Shown here in pieces: positions 6,558-7,499 of a stretch of DNA of 7,499 nt (its first letter is position 1; each line of letters starts with the position of its first letter). The stretch comes from an uncultured Gallionellaceae bacterium (lineage in GTDB: Bacteria > Pseudomonadota > Gammaproteobacteria > Burkholderiales > Sulfuricellaceae). Made by a program: the position numbers and the translations under genes. The stretch lies in NCBI GenBank assembly GCA_937873435.1, contig CALMWM010000684.1, positions 1-7,499 of the forward strand. Reading direction: 5' to 3'. The notes under the pieces are model-generated. The model did no database searches. It had not been told where the DNA came from and was given only the letters and a program-made list of their open reading frames with translations.

Positions 6558-6962
6558 ATGGCTTTCAGCAATAAAACCGAACAGGCCGCGATGAGCGAAA
6601 TCAACGTCACGCCGCTGGTGGACGTGATGCTGGTGCTGCTGATCGTGTTTATCGTCACCGCGCCCTTGCTGATGCAGGCGGTGCAGGTGAAATTGCCGAC
6701 CACCGCGAAACTGGAACCGCCCAAGGATGCGCGCACGGTGCAGCTTAGCGTCAATGCCGAGGGCACGGTTTACATCGACCAGCGCGTGATCCACTTCGAT
6801 ATTCTGGAAGACGAACTGAAAAAACTGCTGGCGCAGAATCCCGAACTCAACGTGCAGATCCACGCCGACGAGAGCGTGCGCTACGGCCGGGTCGCCCAGG
6901 TGATGGCGGCGGTGCAGCGCGCCGGCATCAGTAAGCTGGGGTTCGTCACGGTTCCCCGGTAA
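6558..6962 (+). CDS. exbD: Biopolymer transporter ExbD
   Basis: ExbD sits inside the ExbB pentamer, and its membrane aspartate carries protons. The protein is 134 residues, the usual size. A short cytoplasmic N-terminus ends in SEINVTPLVDVMLVLLIVFI (13-32), the family signature. D22 is the counterpart of the essential E. coli Asp25. The single helix covers about 20-40. The periplasmic domain has the standard KLPTTAKLEPP, LSVNAEGTVYID, LLAQNPELNVQIHADESVRY and VMAAVQRAGISKLGFVT segments. All key positions are intact. The ATG follows GGGAG at eight bases. Only 26 bases separate the stop from the second TonB gene, so those two are probably cotranscribed. Confidence 0.95.
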   Translation: MAFSNKTEQAAMSEINVTPLVDVMLVLLIVFIVTAPLLMQAVQVKLPTTAKLEPPKDARTVQLSVNAEGTVYIDQRVIHFDILEDELKKLLAQNPELNVQIHADESVRYGRVAQVMAAVQRAGISKLGFVTVPR

Positions 6963-6988
6963 TTCGATTCGCCGCTATACTCCGGCGA

Positions 6989-7499
6989 ATGCAGCCCGAT
7001 GAACTGAAAGCCTTCGATCTCCCCGAAATCCAGCCCGTTCAGGCCCGCCTGATCCTGGCGCTGGTGCTGTCGCTGGCATGGCATTTGGCGTTGCTGTTTC
7101 TGGTGCAGGTCAGGCCGGTGCCGCGCCCGCCGCCGTCGCGTATCTTGCAAGTGACTCTCGCGGAACGGCCCGCAGTCGCCCGGCAGCGAGCGGAAGTCGC
7201 GGCAGAGCCGCCGCCACGATCCGGTTCGCCGGAGCCGGCAAGCGATGTCGATCAACACGAGCGGCCTGCCGCGCCGTCGCCGCATGCTTTGATCCCGGCG
7301 GCGGCATCTCCGCTGCCCGCCCTCGACATTCCCCTGCTCGAAGACCCGACCTATTACACCGCGAAGCAATTGGACGTGCATCCGGCAGCAGCTTTGCCGA
7401 TCAGGCCTGATTACCCGGACGGCACGACAGATGGCGAAGGATTCGTGACCTTGAAGCTGCTGATCGACGAACGCGGAGCAGTGCGTGAAGCTTCGGTGG
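6989..7499 (+). CDS. Second energy transducer TonB (3' end outside window)
   Basis: An open frame of 170 residues runs off the right edge. It has a cytoplasmic start (MQPDELKAFDLPEI), one membrane helix at about 21-40, and a proline/alanine-rich spacer at about 43-115. The start of a TonB C-terminal domain follows: YYTAKQLDVHPAAALPIRPD (122-141) and then GFVTLKLLIDERGAVREASV. The helix carries S28 and H32 with the same four-residue spacing as the important S16/H20 pair of E. coli TonB. It differs from the TonB at 4754 in sequence and spacer type, so it is not a recent duplicate. The ATG at 6989 has only a weak upstream site; it is chosen because it precedes the helix directly. The YxxxxLDV-P-P form is common in a subgroup of proteobacterial TonB-like proteins. 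The last part of the domain is not seen. Confidence 0.85.
   Translation, partial: MQPDELKAFDLPEIQPVQARLILALVLSLAWHLALLFLVQVRPVPRPPPSRILQVTLAERPAVARQRAEVAAEPPPRSGSPEPASDVDQHERPAAPSPHALIPAAASPLPALDIPLLEDPTYYTAKQLDVHPAAALPIRPDYPDGTTDGEGFVTLKLLIDERGAVREASV

Overview
The window looks like part of a GC-rich proteobacterial chromosome, probably a betaproteobacterium (a Nitrosomonadales or Gallionella-type relative is my best guess). The basis is codon use, Gram-negative outer-membrane machinery and the style of the dispersed palindromic repeats; there is no marker gene to fix the taxon. All genes are on the + strand and close enough to be one transport locus, although three repeat-filled gaps could divide it into several transcripts.

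Layout: (1) 1-1887, the C-terminal plug and beta-barrel of a TonB-dependent outer-membrane receptor, cut by the left edge. (2) 1902-2843, a secreted DUF4198-like protein with a His/Met-rich N-terminus and a C-terminal membrane anchor. (3) 2844-3013, a CT/GA-rich palindromic repeat. (4) 3014-4066, a NapH/NosR/CcoG-type membrane polyferredoxin. (5) 4059-4796, a CcdA/DsbD-like (UreH/TauE-SafE annotated) membrane protein, overlapping its neighbours at both ends. (6) 4754-5416, TonB. (7) 5417-5550, a long inverted repeat. (8) 5551-6204, ExbB. (9) 6205-6557, a MITE-like element followed by a second low-complexity inverted repeat. (10) 6558-6962, ExbD. (11) 6989 to the right edge, a second, different TonB, open at the window end.

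How the genes could work together: ExbB and ExbD use the proton gradient to energise TonB, which opens the receptor. The unusual part is that the same locus carries an electron-transfer membrane protein, a thiol/metal-type membrane protein and a putative metal-binding periplasmic protein. My inference is a redox-coupled metal uptake system: the receptor imports a metal or metal complex, the DUF4198-like protein handles it in the periplasm, and the polyferredoxin (with the CcdA-like protein) supplies electrons to reduce it. Copper is the most attractive candidate because CcoG, a membrane polyferredoxin, is a reported cupric reductase. Nickel, cobalt or iron cannot be excluded from sequence alone.

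The non-coding gaps are unusually structured. Each holds long inverted repeats, and one has terminal inverted repeats plus abutting candidate target-site duplications. No tRNA, rRNA, CRISPR array or transposase gene was seen.
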